Positions 1 through 12,085 of a DNA stretch of 64,000 nucleotides are shown here, piece after piece. The stretch is from NCBI GenBank assembly GCA_013396915.1, contig VWZL01004378.1:62001-126000 (forward strand), given 5' to 3'. The notes below the pieces were generated by a model, which was not told where the DNA came from, did not search any database, and was given only the letters and a program-made list of their open reading frames with translations. The position numbers and the translations under genes are program-made. The stretch's first letter is position 1, and each line of letters starts with the position of its first letter. This stretch comes from Stercorarius parasiticus. Lineage: Eukaryota; Chordata; Aves; Charadriiformes; Stercorariidae.

Positions 1-3000
1 AAAAATTAGTTAAAGACATAGAGAAATAATTATACACGTTACTGTATAGTCTTGCCCATTTCTAGCTCCATTCAGCTTGGATGATTGAAGGTCCTGGTTG
101 AAACTGGAAATACAATACAATTCTTGTACAATAACATGACAGAAGTCTTCCTTCTATAGTGTGAGTTGAGCCCAGGAGCTGCAGATGTCTAATTTGTTTA
201 CTTCTGCATATTTTATTGTTTAACAGAAGAAATTAAAACCTTCAAGTCATATTTCTCACTGCAGAATTGAATTACAATCTGGAAGAAAGTGCAGCCATGT
301 TTCTGATGATGAATGCTATACGTATTCATTAGTCCTCACTTAAAAGATTACTTTAAGTCAGTATCAGGCTTGTAAAGTTAGCACAGAATTTTACTAATAT
401 GAAAATATAAAACCAGTTGACTTTCAGGTGTGCTTGTGCTTATAATACTTGGGACCTTGGAAGCGAGTGACAGTAGAAGTTAGGATAACATTTTGAAATC
501 TGATAATCGAAGCCCAACTAAGCAGAGGAGAAGATTTTCTGTCCTAATTTGTCTGAAGGCAGGAGTGCTCCAATTTCCCTTCGCTAAAACCCTCCTAAAA
601 CCTTTGTGGCTTTTGGAGGATTAACAGAACTTTAGTGCATCTTTGATAAATTTGATTTTTAGGTCTCAGCAGCTGGTACTTTACCTCAGGCTCACGGTGC
701 TTGTCTTTCCTCCCTGCAGACATGCATATTATAGAATATTCATTTTAAGATCTTCAACCAGGTCAGGTGGATCTAGGCAGAGAAATGAAAATGTAATCTT
801 TTTCTGTTGTTCCTACTGTGATTTTCGGAGAACACATGCTTTGAGCTGTTTTGGTGGAAAAGTTTTCTGCAGCAATTAAGTGGGAAAGAAAGGTGATGTA
901 AAAAACCCCAAATTAAATTTCATGTATCCTTATTCTTTCTCTCATCCAATCTATGCCTTTAAACCAATTAATAACTTAATGCCTTGTACACAGGGCGCTG
1001 AAAATAGGGATAAATCAGAGCTGACGCTGGTCTGTGTCCCCCCTTCGCTCTGGGAAGTCCCTAAGTAGTTAATTAAGCCAGCTCTGTGGTTACTTTGGGC
1101 CAACAGCTGGATGAGAAGAGCTCCAGGGCAGTGAAGATGCTTTAAAGTGTTTTCAGATCTGAGCCCTTAAAGCCTGGATCTTGCTCTTAACTAGCATTGA
1201 TACTGGCAAGCAAAAGTTAATACAATATGATGTTACTTCAGACTTGTTCTAGTGAACTGGTCGCAGGGGAGAGTGAGAGGGCAAGAGCAGAACCTACCTT
1301 TACCTGCTCTAAATTGAGGAACCCCCCTTGCTGACCAGCAGATACCTGAAGGTCGGCCCTCCCAAACCCCAATGCTTGCTCAGCTTGATGCCAAGCCTCT
1401 CTCTGCAAGCAGGAGACAAGTTTATGTAAGCTTTAACCCTTCCATGTAGGAAGGGTGTTAGAAACCGTCGTGCTACTTTTTTAGCCAATTACGAGATCTC
1501 CTAGGCAAAGGGGAGGGTTGAATGCCTTTCCCTTCTATATATAAGCAATACATATTTTCTAACGTGAGCAAAGAGGAGTGATCCTGTAGAAAAACTCCTG
1601 AGGATGATGACCCTATGTATCATTTGCCCTACGGACTTTATTACGTAGGCTTTGATTTTTGTCTTGTGCACTGGGTGACCCAGAAGCCCCACAGTAGCCA
1701 GTGGTCCTGGGGCTGTGTCGTGAGAATCCAACCAGCATTTCACAAACATTGCTCATTCTGGCACTTCTGGGGCTTTGCGACCTTTTGTTTATTTAAAAAA
1801 AATGCACTAACTGTTGATTATAGCACCTTTAAATAGCTCTAAATGCGTTCCCGAATTTACTTACTTCTCTATAGCAATGAATCACTTGAAAGTGCTCTCC
1901 AGTGAAATAGCTCGCTGCTTGTAGTCCATGTGTGCTTTGCTGTCATTATCTGTGTGAAGCTCCACTTCGCCACTCAGTGTTCACTATGGAAATATTCACT
2001 ACTGTGTTGACAGTGATTAAGTACATTTAATTCCAGCTCGGACCTAAGAGGGTTTTTGTTTTGTGCAGTGAAACTCACTTTATAAGATATGAAATAAGGT
2101 AACTACCCCAGTGTGCAAATCTAAATCAACTGCTATGTTGATTCATTGTTTGGTTTGGTTTGTTTTTTTTCCTCCTTAACTCTTTGTTCATCTTTGTCTT
2201 AAGCTAAAACAAGCTTTAAAATAATTGAGATGTATGTTACTTTTTAGCAGAAATATCTGTGGAGGCAAATACCTTTTAAACTAGCTGGAGTTATGGAGAG
2301 GACACATTTTCCTGCATGTGTTATAACTTTCGGTACTACCAAGAGACAGTTTCTTTTTTATAGGTAATATCTGGTGGGCAGAGGTAAATCAGCAGTCAAA
2401 GGCATGCTTCATTATGACAAGCTGATTGCCAAGGTATGCAGGTGAATTTGAGGAAGATGAAGGGTTATCTCTGTTACTTCATGGTGAATAAGTTGCTTCC
2501 AGTGAGGAAATTGGGTTTTCTGTTCTCCTACTTAATACCTGAATAAATTAAAGCAGTGCATAAACAAAAGCCACGCTGGAGTTCATCCCAGAGATATATT
2601 GGGACCAATAGGTCTCACTCTTTGCTGAAAGAAGAGATATTCCAGAAAAAAAAAAAAAGACATTGTGCACAGCCCTGTAGAAGAATTTTCCGACAAAAAT
2701 GTAGTCTCTTCAGTACGTGACCACAGTAAAAGTGCTTCTGTTGAGATTATCGCCCAGTTATATGATTTGAAGAATAAAGATTTTCAGAAAAATGTTAACA
2801 AAGGTAACTGCCCTTTGAAACTTCTCTGTTTTTAAAAGTGGGTAAAAAATAGTAATGGAAAGAAGTAGCAACGCTAAAGAAAAACATACCATCTGCCTTT
2901 AGGAGGGTGTTTCCTCTTCTGCCACCCCTTCACATTTTGGGCTGGACTTGGAATTTTTTCCATCACATTTAAGCTTAAAATTAAATATTCCCAAGGTGAT

Positions 3001-4099
3001 AAGCTGACATTCTAATGAAAGAAAACTTGGTAAAGATGTAGATTTTGATAGGTTTTGTTGTAGGGCAAGGAAGGGTAAGTGCCCGGGTTTTGAGCCCTCT
3101 CTTATGAGAGCAAGTCAGAAAGGCAACCCAGGATACATGAATCTGATTACAGCCAGTAAAGCTTGTAGTCAGAGCCCACCTTGTTGTGGCGAGCTCAGTA
3201 ATGAGACTGAAGATAATAACGACATGTTTTGCTGAGTGACAAGCAACACGGGTTACAACTAATGCATGGGTTTTCCTTAGAACTTCTGTCGGGTGAGCTT
3301 GTCTTTGCCCATGAATCACATCCTTCACCAAGACATGCTCGCTTAGCCTTAAGGAACTGGAAGAAGTTTGAATGGTGTAAAAGGAGGTGTATTTTTCTCT
3401 TAAGAGATCAAGAGCTGCATTTAGTGGGATTTCAACACCTTCACAGTTTCCTAATAGTAGCAGTTATATAGTTTCTATTTCTAGCATTGCTTGAAATACT
3501 CTTGGGATGAACCTGAATGATCTATGTTTTGTTAACATTCCCTGAGGCATCACTTTGCCTGGGCTTACCCAGATGTAAATATCAATAAAACTGGGCCTGA
3601 CATCTCCTCTGCAATTATTATCAATTTTTCTCATCATCATACTGTAAGTATGATGTGCTCTGTGTGGGCAGGGCTGTGCTGTGTTTTACTATGTGCTATG
3701 CATCATCCCTGCATGAATTGATAATCACAATGAAGTAGCAATTTGAGGCACTACCAAGCATGTGAAATGGGTCTTATTTGCTTCCAGTTGAGGCTTATTT
3801 TAGGAACAGAACTGATTTCTGCACGGGGAAAACCTCTTATTTACTTAATTGGTATCTGTTTTTAATGTTTGGGCTAACCATATGCCTGTGCTCCGGGAAG
3901 ATACAGCACCTTAAGACTCTCCTGCCTTTTCCCGAAGACATCCCGAAGTGGCTTCACATAGATAATAAACAAACTTTAATTTGTAACTAAACCCGAACAG
4001 CTGAAACCAATGATGCAACAGGGGTAGCTGAAATAATGCTCCGATAACATTTAACAAATTGTAGGTTTGATGTACCAGTTGGGAAGTTAATACTACACA

Positions 4100-4800
4100 A
4101 TGCCACCTAAGAACAACGACACATAAGAATGATGATTCCAAAGTGTGCATGCACCCACTCACAAAGGAAGGAATCTCACTCCAGGGTACCCAGAAGAGGT
4201 AACTGCTCACCCAAAGGGGTGAGGGCTCACTCAAGGATATCCAGAAGAAGTATTCAATCACCAACGGCAGGGAGGGCACTCAGTCCTGGGAAGTTGAGTT
4301 TTGGTGACATCTCGATCCAAAGGGAGGGCTTCCAATCACAGACTCGCTGCTCCAAGGAGAACACTCAAAGAGGGTCTCTGGCAGGGACTCCATTTTGTAG
4401 CCTGGTGGGATCTGAACTGTGGTCATCTATTGGTTGTGATCACATAGCTTTCATTGCTCAAGGTGTGTCCAGGGTGGGCTCATTGGCTGAGGAGGTCTCT
4501 GGGGCTTGGGCATCTGGGGTGTGTGGCTGGGGGTTGTTTCTGTAGGTGACCAGCAGCTCATGTGCTTCCTGCGAAATGAGCCACCATGCCCCTGTACTGT
4601 GCCGTTAGACCCACAGGGCTAACCCACAGGTTTGCATGATGGTCTGCACCTGACCAGGGTGCATCCCTGCAGCAGCCTCAGTGCGCTTCCAGTGGCCCAA
4701 GGGCAAGGGTGCGAAAGTGCTGGTGGCCACTATGTTAAGAGCCCTGACCCCTGTTAGGGGGGAGTGTGTGTGGGGAGTGCTCCTGCCATGCCCCTAGGAA
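4100..4800. repeat. GC-richer unclassified dispersed-repeat candidate
   Basis: This block is clearly richer in G and C than its surroundings and has a patchwork of short reiterated words (GCTCAC, AGGGAGGG, CCAAAGG, GTGTGTGGGG). It contains the 51-bp tandem units listed separately. Its composition and lack of a conserved frame suggest an old LTR or other retroelement remnant, but I could not identify termini, a target-site duplication or a family. The open frames on both strands here (plus 4129-4545 and minus 3911-4279) overlap and carry no domain I recognise. The boundaries are approximate. Confidence 0.35.
4175..4276. repeat. Two tandem 51-bp units, with a possible third degenerate unit
   Basis: Units 4175-4225 and 4226-4276 both start CTCACTC, share CCAGAAGA at the same internal position and both end GAGGG or GGAGGG. 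My by-eye count is 36 of 51 identical positions. The following bases, to about 4328, end CCAAAGGGAGGG and may be a third, more diverged unit. The array lies inside the GC-richer repeat candidate. Confidence 0.55.
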
Positions 4801-7800
4801 CTAATTGCTCTCGCTAGCACTTAAAGGTTTTTGAATAGGTCTTTTTCAGCCCTAAAGAAGTAGGGAAAGTAATGTAATATAAGTCAAAGTGAGATCTTAC
4901 GGAGGAGGAAGGTGATGTTTATTTACAAAATGTTTAACAAGTTGATTTTAAGTGTTCATACTCTGCACTCAGCTTTAGTTCTTTCACATCTGTGGACTTG
5001 CAAGCACCAAGATGAGTGCATCCAAGGGGACAGGTTGCAGAAAATAAGGGTCAACAGCTGACAACTTCTCATTGTGTCTGAGAGGTACCTCTTGATAATG
5101 GTGACAAACTAGGTTCTGGAGAGGTCCTTTATGGTATTTGGGAGTCATCAGCTCTTGCAGGGTGATTCTTTGCCTTGGGACCTTGCTGTCTACAGCTCCT
5201 GTAAATCTTCATCTGGGTTGCTGCCTATTGTCTGTGTTTTTTTCCCCCCTCATTTTGAATATGAAGGAGGTCTGGCTTTGGTTAACAAGAAAAGGACATG
5301 ATATGTTGTAACCTTCTTGCCATCCTCCTGCTGGGAGGATACAGTCTTCTGCTGATGAGCCATGGTGCTGCGGTTGCATCAGAGTGCAGGCTTTGTGGCT
5401 GTGCCATAAGCAAGATGTTCCTCTGTGTTCCTGATAGAACCAGTATCCTGGGAATGGAGTCCTTCATTATCCATGTATGGTTTTTTCCTTTTCCTTTGTG
5501 CTGCTTTATGATGCTTCACACGCATTTCCATTCATACTTCTTTCACACCAACCTCTAGATAATATTTCTGTCATTGGGTAAAACACTTGGTACAGATGTA
5601 CCCTTTGCTTAAGTTGTACATAGGTAACTTCCTACTACAAACTACCTTTTGAAAAGAATGATATTTTTCTTTTCCCTCAAGCACCCAGAATGCTTATTAA
5701 TATCTGAAAACTTAGAAGAAACCCAAACAAACAAAAATAAACCCATACACACTTCGGCTGAGCATGCGGTAAGTTATTGCTTCTGAAAATTCTTTTTGGA
5801 TTGCTACAGCTTCCTATCGGTAGCATAAAAATCCTTAAATTCATCGTGCAACATTAAAATATAAACTGATAAAGCAAAACCAGTTCCTTTCTTCCCTGTG
5901 CTAAGCTGTGTTAGACTATGTTGGCTGAAAGGGAAGACATTGCTCTAAAATTACCGTTGAGGATTTATTGCCAGTAGTACAGTAATGCATAGAATTGTGG
6001 CTGTAGCTGTACAGCCAAGAGTCTTCTAGGACAGGGGGTGTATCTTCTATCTTAATTTACCCCACGTAAGATCTTGACCATTGTATTGTGTTTTGTTTGG
6101 TTTTTTCCTCCAGGAACAAATTTTGTAATATTTCTTGTTTAAGCCTCTGTTTAGCACTTGTCTTTAAGACCCAATGGCTGAAATAGCAGAACAATCAAAA
6201 ATACCAGAAGGATTATTGGCAGTGGAGGATGGTGGTGGAAATAGGTGCTGTGATGTTGATAAACCTCTTTAAACTGTTTTCATTTAAAATTAGAGGTAGA
6301 AACTAGTATGGAATCTACAGGCGGTTTTACAGGCCTTGCGTAACACTTGGGGCTACGTGCAGTTTGCTGGCAGTGATGGATGATTGATTTTGTGCTAAGA
6401 GAAAGTGGATGGCTATGCTTGTATGTGTTTGAGCTCAAAAATCCCGAAGTTAGGTACACGGAAAGAAAACATTATGATGAAGAATTGAATTTTGGAGAAT
6501 GCAAAATAAAGTGGAGGGTATGTCTAGTAATTAGCTCCTGGGCTGTGCTTTTTTGGCCCCCCCTCCCTTTTTTTTCCTTTTTGAAATCATTTCAGTTCTC
6601 TGTGAAAGGTACTAAAATTAAAAATTTGCCACCTTCTCCTACGTCTTGCTTTTTCAGTGTGAAGAAGCATCGCAACTCTATCAGAAATAGTCAAGAAGAA
6701 AGAAATAAATAGGAAAGATTAATGATCTAGAGTATTCATTGGTTATGTTTGTAGCCTCTGGTTTTGTCAGGTGAATACGTGTTTGCAATTTGATGACTCT
6801 GAATCAAAGGGCAGAACAGGCTTTTCAGTTGTTTGAAATAGTCCAAAATGTGAGTTTGTTTCTTGTTTTTGTTGGTGTGTCATTTTTTTTTCTTTTCAAT
6901 TGCTTAAAAGCTTTCATTCTTTAAAGAGTCAGGTTTTAGTCTTTTCCTAATTTGCTTTCTTAATTTCCGTTCTCAGTCATATTCCTCACAGAAAAGTGAG
7001 GTGAAGAGCTGGAGGAAAAAAATACTAATCTAGAAAAGCAGATAACCTATGCGCTTCACGCTGGGAGACAATGTTTTTTCTTTTTTTTTTTTTAAATGAA
7101 ACTTTAACCTGGGTTTTACCTTTTGGGGGGTTTTTTACCCCTTTTTTTGGAAATGGGAAAATAATCTAGCGGTTGTTGCACTTCTACTGCAGTTATCTGA
7201 CCACTTTGTTGGCCATAAAATTCTGCATATCGCAGTCCTGTCTATGGAGTACTGACAGACCATTGCTCAACTTCCCTTCCTCGCTGGGCTCCACGCCTGC
7301 AGTTGTCTGATCCGTTGTATGCCCCATGGAAGTATTTCTGAAGGAAGCAGGTTGCTTGGTAGACAGCTGTTTCTCTATGTTACTAACATGTTTACTGCTT
7401 GTTCTCTGGTTTGTGAGACTCTCAGAGAACTAACGCTAATAATGTGACAGTACTCTGAAAAAGTACTACCCTGGCGTGTTGCAGTCGAAGTAGAGAGTCT
7501 CAGACCTCCGCAGGTAGGACTCACCTCAGAGGTCACTCATCTTTTCCATAAAAAAATCCCAAAACTCACAGCCTTCAACTGGAGTTCATTTTTCACTGTG
7601 TTTCCCTCTTTACTTGCCTTCTGTTGGTGCTGGTAGGTAGCACCATTCTCCACACTTGGTTTTAGACCTCCTCCTTTCAGAGCTACGTGATATTCAGGAA
7701 CAAACCTTGCTGGCTTCGGTGGAGGAGAGCTGATGTGGTGTACTGATGGCTTCGGACTTATGCGGCATCAGCGCTAAGGTGTTTTGTTTTTTCCCCTCCC

Positions 7801-8427
7801 TAAAATAGCAACAAAATATAATATTAGATGAATTTTAATATTAAAAAATCTTTAACTTAATGCATCTCTTTAGGTCCCTTTTTCCTGCTTTTTTTATCAG
7901 CAGTAGTACAGAGTACATGATGCTACATAGGAATGTTAGTGTTTGGAGATGTTGACCGATAGGGATTGTATCAAGGAGGTGTAATGAGGTTCATAGGCTT
8001 GTGCATTTGCTCTTCCCATGAAAAATGTAAAGGGCTGAATCACGCACAGGAGCCTGTGTTGGGTTTTTGGGGTTTTTTTCCTTGTCATCTTATCAGCACC
8101 GCTTTACTTTTGCCCATTTACATAGCAGTGCCATTCACAGGCTTGGAGGGATCTTTAAATAACACCTTTGTTAGGGTTCTTATGCAGGAAGGAACATTTT
8201 CAGAATTGCCTTTGGGGAGCTGGATATAGTCAGTGCTGACCCTGCAAATGTTCAGAGATGAAAATAATGGTTGGATTACAGCAATTCACAGTGCAGGAAG
8301 GAAGCACAGGATTGCACATTAAAAAAAAAAGGTTCCTCATGCATTAAAAAAACCTCCAAAATGTAAAGCTTCTTTCTTGTATCTTTTTTGTAACTTGCTC
8401 GTCTTTAAAAGGGACTTATACACATTT

Positions 8428-8497
8428 AAAAAAAAAAAAAAAAAACAAAACCAAAACCAAAAAAAGCACCCCAAAAAAAAACCCCTAACAAAAAAAA
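8428..8497. repeat. A-rich low-complexity tract
   Basis: An 18-base A run starting at 8428 is followed by a degenerate A/C-rich stretch (CAAAACCAAAACC, then further A runs to about 8497). It just precedes the CR1-like fragment at 8590, but it lies upstream of that fragment's 3' end, so it is not its tail. Confidence 0.8.
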
Positions 8498-8589
8498 TGG
8501 CAATCCTTAAATTAAGATTCCCAGCATTTTATCTCTACTCTACTGCGTGTGGTGTAAGAATGGCTGTGCAGAGTTGTGGAGCCTGACTT

Positions 8590-8655
8590 ATGCTGGAGGT
8601 TAAACAAGGTGATGTAACAGTCCCTTCAAGCCTCAGAAATGTATAGGTCTAGATA
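8590..8655 (+). mobile_element. CR1-like LINE 3'-end relic
   Basis: The sequence TGCTGGAGGTTAAACAAGG, then GTGATGTAACAGTCCCTTC and AAGCCTCAGAAATGTATAGG resembles the conserved 3' end of old sauropsid CR1 elements (a GGAGGT…GACTAGATGATC…GGTCCCTTC…CCT…TCTATGA pattern). It is strongly decayed and truncated to the last 65 or so bases. 5' truncation is typical of CR1. The identification is by memory of the consensus. Confidence 0.5.
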
Positions 8656-8914
8656 CAAGGTGAGACAGTGTGAGATGCATTAGTAGGAGTTTCTTTCCAT
8701 ACCACCCACAACTAATAGCCTGCTGGGACTGATCCCAAGCATAAATGAATCCTCTGGGATTTGTATTTCATGTCTTTTGAATTGGTAATGAAATGAAGCC
8801 TGCGGTGAAGTGCCTTGGTGGAAAAAAGTCAGTGGCAGCACTTGGTGCATCTAGTTCAGCAAATTGGAGACCTGTGATTCTTTTCCTTTGCATGTTAATG
8901 AAATCGTCCTCAAA

Positions 8915-9070
8915 ATCGTGAGGGAATAGCCTCAAGGCAAACTTACTTGGGATGTTTTGCGATGGGCCATTTTCTAGCAAGTTTAGCAAAAAGAAAGGAG
9001 TGAAACAGCAAATGAGCAGAGGCTTGGAGCATGTTGTCAGGGAAGGAGAGGTCTCAGGGCTGTCTTGGAG
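8915..9070 (+). mobile_element. Possible decayed CR1-like LINE internal fragment
   Basis: GTGAGGGAATAGCCTCAAGG resembles the CR1 3'-region phrase GAGGGAATGGCCTCAAG. Further on, GCTTGGAGCATGTTGTCAGG, then GAAGGAGAGGTCTC…CTTGGAG, resembles the following CR1 phrase (ACTGGAACAGGTTGCCCAGGGAGG…GTCTCC…TGGAG). Spacing between the two anchors is about right. It belongs to a part of the element upstream of the 3' end seen at 8590, yet lies downstream of it, so these would be two separate insertions. Confidence 0.4.
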
Positions 9071-9540
9071 ACTAACACTGCGCTGCAATGTCACATTGTG
9101 GAGGCATGCCTGGAGGTCCCAAAAGTGGTTATGTCATGGACTTCTCTGTCACTGGTAGCTGATTGATTCCCGGTGGCAGCAAAGGTGGGCAGCAAGGTTG
9201 CCTCGCTGTACAGCCCCACGCAAGACGCTTCCACTGCTGCTTTCCAAACAGGAGGAAAGTCTGAGCCAGAAGCAGTAGTGGCAGGACTTTCTTCAGGCCT
9301 GGGGAGGCTTTGGCTTGTCTGAGAAGCTTTCATTGTGCAGCCAGCTGTCCCCCGATCCTTTGGGAAGAAGGGAGGAAGGAGCACTTGAGTAGGGCTGCTC
9401 TGCAGGCTGTCATCTCTCACCAGAGAGAATGCTGAGGTGTGGCTGGACCATAAAGAGTCCCAGAGGTTGGTGGGACCTGTAGTTGATGCAAAGAAGGGCT
9501 GAAGGCTGTTGACTATACATGTCAATAGCAGAAACAAGCA
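9071..9540. other. GC-richer intronic stretch, no gene recognised
   Basis: Base composition rises relative to the flanks, and a 148-codon minus-strand frame spans 9091-9537. Its translation is rich in Ser, Thr and Pro, with no domain, signal peptide or family likeness, and it has no evident splice context. I treat it as a chance frame in a GC-richer patch, possibly an unrecognised old repeat. Confidence 0.4.
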
Positions 9541-11997
9541 TCTTCAAGTATGAGAGAAGTAGTAATAAGAAATTAGTAAGTGGCCCAGTCCTGGAGAAAT
9601 TGTAAGAACAATGCAAATAATATTGCTTGGTAAGTTTCACAAAAAGAAATACATGTTACGCTTAAAAATCAAACTTTGTTTTGTGGAATGCCTTACTTAG
9701 TTGTTCCGGTTCAGAGCTAAAAATAAATTTCAGTCCGTAGTTTGTTCAAGTAAGATAATGAAATGAGAAATATAACCTTTACTTGCATCAAACATGAACA
9801 CGTCAGGTTTGTTACAGACCTGCATGAAAAGCATTCAGATTTCCAGTGTTAAGTTCTTAAAATAAGAAATTAAAAAAATATTTCTCTACAGAAGTACTTG
9901 TTTAAAATACGTTCCTCAAATGGAAATTCCTTCGAGAATATCCATGGGATTTAAATACACACATATTCAGGTCTCTTCCCCCAGGAAAGGAATGCAGATA
10001 GATACATTGAAGTTTATTAGAACAAGTGTTGGATACTTCTAGTTTACTGCAATACTTTTCCAGCTTAGTTGTTGATTGGAATCTTCTCAATACTCAGTCT
10101 GTTGAATTAGAAAGATAAATACAGCTTGTTTCACATACCAAGTTTGGTAGGAAGGTGTAACAATATTTGAGGGGTTTTTTTATGCTAAATATTACTAAGG
10201 TTGCATGTAAAAAAAGGAAAATAATGGAATGTATTGGGATGGAATGACTGATTTGCAAGATTGGAAATGAACTAGTTTTCAAAATAAAAACAGTTCTAAA
10301 ATTATCAAACTTTTCCACTTGTCCAAATTACCTATATTTTTATGGGATATTTGAGCTAAGGAACAAACACTACTTAGTTAAAGGAAGAAGTTAAACCCAA
10401 AACTGTTTAGTAGTGGTTAAAAAATAACATAAAATATGAAAGCAGGACTCGGAGGCCTAATCTCTACTTGTGTGATCAAAAGGCACTTTTCCTAACTGAG
10501 GGCTCTGGCTATTAAGAGAAGTGTTATGATAGTAAACGTTGCCAGAAATCTGTTTGGACTACGTAAGGTGTGAAAAGCTTAATTATGAATGAGTAAGCAC
10601 ACTCTTGTTGGCGTGGAAATACAGAAGCTAATTTTGCACCTGTCATATTTTCACGCTGCAGTTGCTTGGCTTATTAGCTATTACTTTTCCAGTCGCTCCA
10701 AAATCCAACCTCCTCTCTCTACGCCTCCAAAAATAATAAAGTTGTGCTTTCAGTAAGGGACACTGCACAGATGCTTCCTTGCGGGAAGTGGGGATGCGTG
10801 CAAGACTTCATGCCTCCTTTCCAAAAAATGTACCTTGTTTGAGCACAGCTAACCCACCTTTTGACTTCTAACCTCGGCCCATTGAAACTAAAGGTTTCCA
10901 GATGACATGTTTCAAAAGGCTGGAAAGTAAAGAGACCTCCTGAAGTACTCTAGATTGTTTTTGTATGACAAGTTTTCTGAAGTGCTGCCTCTCCTCCAAC
11001 TCTAGCTTAGGAGTTCTGGCTTGTATGACTTTTATGGAGAAACTAGTTTTGAGAGCAAACTTGGATTGCACTGATACGGATGGTCCTGTGCAGAACCAGG
11101 GGATTGGGCATACGGAGTACACAGTGGAATCCGAGTCATAAATAAATCTGGCCAGAGACTGGAGCTATACCTCTCCATAGGGTCTGAAAGGCAGAGTTGG
11201 GTACAAGCTTGCAGAGGGAAATAACGGATGCCTCTTCCAATTGGAAAAAATAAAATATTTTGGCTTCATAATGTACCAAAAGAGGTAATTTCTCCTTTGG
11301 AAGAGTAAGTAGTTGGACACGAACTCTCAAGTAGATAGGTGTTTTTGAGATATATCTGACCACCTGTAGTTTTGACAGGTGGAACTAATCCAATTGATGT
11401 CTGAGATGCTGTTAAAGCTTACAAAAGACTTTATTTTCAGGACATAATTACATGTCTGCCTTGCTTTACTGACATTAACAGTGTGAGTCAAGTTTCTAAA
11501 GGCTGCGGTAACATGGATTGCTATGAAGCCGAGAGAGTGCATGTGCAGTTTCCAAGAAATGAAAGCAAAGCGCGTCTGACTCATATGGAAATGCCATGAA
11601 TTTATGGATATATTGAAACAAAGAAACTTAATAAGTGGCTTTGTTTTTTAAAAAGTAAAAAGATTCAAAGTATGGGAGTTGTCCTCTATTGTATATCTGT
11701 TGTGCAGCGATGAAACTTTCCAGATGAAGTCTTATGCAACTTGAACTTCTCAGACCAGCTACATGAGAATATGCTTTCCTCTGATATTTACTGAATTTGA
11801 TATTTGGGGAGGGGGCAGGGAGCTGGCAGGTTGGGCCAGTGATAGGGGACTTGACACCAAATAACAAGATTCTGTTGAGTGACTTGCGTAAGGCTTAGTG
11901 CATCTCTACAAGGTCTTATTCGAGTCAGTAAAGCTATATGGTAGCACAAGTTGGGCACTGTGATTATTCTTACAGGATTAATGTCGTAGCTCTGAAT

Positions 11998-12085
11998 TCA
12001 AAGTGCTTTACAACTACCCATATGTGCCTTGTACCTACTGCTTGGTAGGCAGGTCTAGCGATGGGGAAAGCAGTGCTATTTAATA
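11998..12085 (+). repeat. Possible old MIR/SINE-like relic
   Basis: The phrase AAAGTGCTTTACAACTACC near the start and GGTAGGCAGG…GATGGGGAAAGC at the end resemble the 3' half of ancient amniote SINEs (GCGCTTTACAAAC … GGTAGGTA…GATGGGGAAACTGAG). The match is patchy and made from memory. Confidence 0.3.

Noticed and set aside
4129..4545. 138-codon plus-strand open frame
   Set aside because: It runs through the tandem-repeat and GC-richer repeat candidate, and its translation mirrors the DNA repeat rather than a protein family.
9091..9537. 148-codon minus-strand open frame
   Set aside because: It lies in a GC-richer patch beside CR1-like debris. The Ser/Thr/Pro-rich translation has no domain or signal peptide that I recognise.
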